Shown here piece by piece: positions 5,949 to 6,093 of a stretch of DNA of 6,093 bases. Position numbers and translations under genes: made by a program. Under the pieces are notes generated by a model, which saw nothing but the letters and a program-made list of their open reading frames with translations, ran no database searches and was not told the DNA's origin. The stretch is from contig DAOUUR010000162.1 in the NCBI GenBank assembly GCA_030668045.1, positions 1-6,093 of the forward strand, in the 5' to 3' direction. The stretch's first letter is position 1; each line of letters opens with the position of its first letter. The stretch comes from a bacterium. GTDB lineage: Bacteria; Zixibacteria; MSB-5A5; GN15; FEB-12.

Positions 5949-6093
5949 TTACTCCTTTACCAGCAGGACATTGACAGCCTTGGCCACGACCTTTACCCGG
6001 TCGCCTTCAGAAATCCCCAAATCCTCAAGCGATTCGACGGTCATAACCGAATTCATACCGGCCGGGGCGTCAATTTCAAGAGTGACCTGGCAC
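5949..6093 (-). CDS. C-terminal end of a TOBE/Mop-domain protein (5' end outside window)
   Basis: The last 47 codons before the TAA at 5949-5951 are present. The sequence has the pattern of a Mop/TOBE domain: a beta strand (VTLEID), a Gly-Met-Asn-Ser turn, V-M-T-V-E-S-L-E-D-L-G-I-S-E-G-D, and a closing strand V-K-V-V-A-K-A-V-N-V-L-L. This matches the T-x-E-S-L-E-x-L-G-L-x-x-G-D and K-A-x-x-V-x-L/I signature of molybdate- or oxyanion-binding TOBE domains. Such domains occur alone as molbindins of about 70 residues, at the C terminus of ModC-type ABC transporter ATPases, and in ModE regulators; the fragment cannot distinguish these. The gap to the kinase-like gene is 54 bases, so co-transcription is possible. 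A molybdate role is an inference from the family. Confidence 0.75.
   Translation of the reverse strand, partial: CQVTLEIDAPAGMNSVMTVESLEDLGISEGDRVKVVAKAVNVLLVKE

Overview
The window is an ordinary, densely packed bacterial chromosomal segment. All six supported genes lie on the minus strand, so transcription runs from high to low coordinates. In that order they are: the C-terminal end of a TOBE/Mop (molybdate-binding type) protein, a membrane-anchored Ser/Thr kinase-fold protein, the ATP-dependent protease Lon, the ribosome-assembly GTPase EngB (YsxC), adenylosuccinate synthetase PurA, and the N-terminal two thirds of an exported FKBP-type peptidyl-prolyl isomerase. Both edge genes are cut by the window.

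There are two blocks. Block 1 (about 4962-6093) holds the TOBE protein and the kinase-like protein, separated by about 54 bases. Block 2 (1-4795) is a tight lon-engB-purA-FKBP string. The lon stop and engB start share a base (TAATG). The purA ribosome binding site overlaps the engB stop. Only 29 bases separate purA from the FKBP gene. The 166-base gap between the blocks holds a good sigma70-like promoter aimed at lon, so block 2 probably forms one transcription unit. It combines protein quality control (Lon, FKBP), 50S subunit maturation (EngB) and AMP synthesis (PurA). No RNA genes, mobile elements, CRISPR arrays, clear terminators or gene-free stretches over 300 bases were seen.

The most notable feature is the kinase-like protein. 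Its ATP-binding elements look intact, but the catalytic-loop aspartate is Asn, the helix-C glutamate is Arg, the catalytic-loop lysine is Arg, and the activation loop is shortened and lacks the conserved Thr. It therefore looks like a bacterial pseudokinase fixed to the membrane by a C-terminal segment. The start of its gene also looks compatible with leaderless translation.

The organism is a bacterium with moderate GC, an exported FKBP and Hanks-type kinase-fold proteins. The gene mix would suit an uncultured or deep-branching Gram-negative-type lineage (for example FCB-group or Zixibacteria-like). That placement is a low-confidence inference, and nothing here fixes the taxon.
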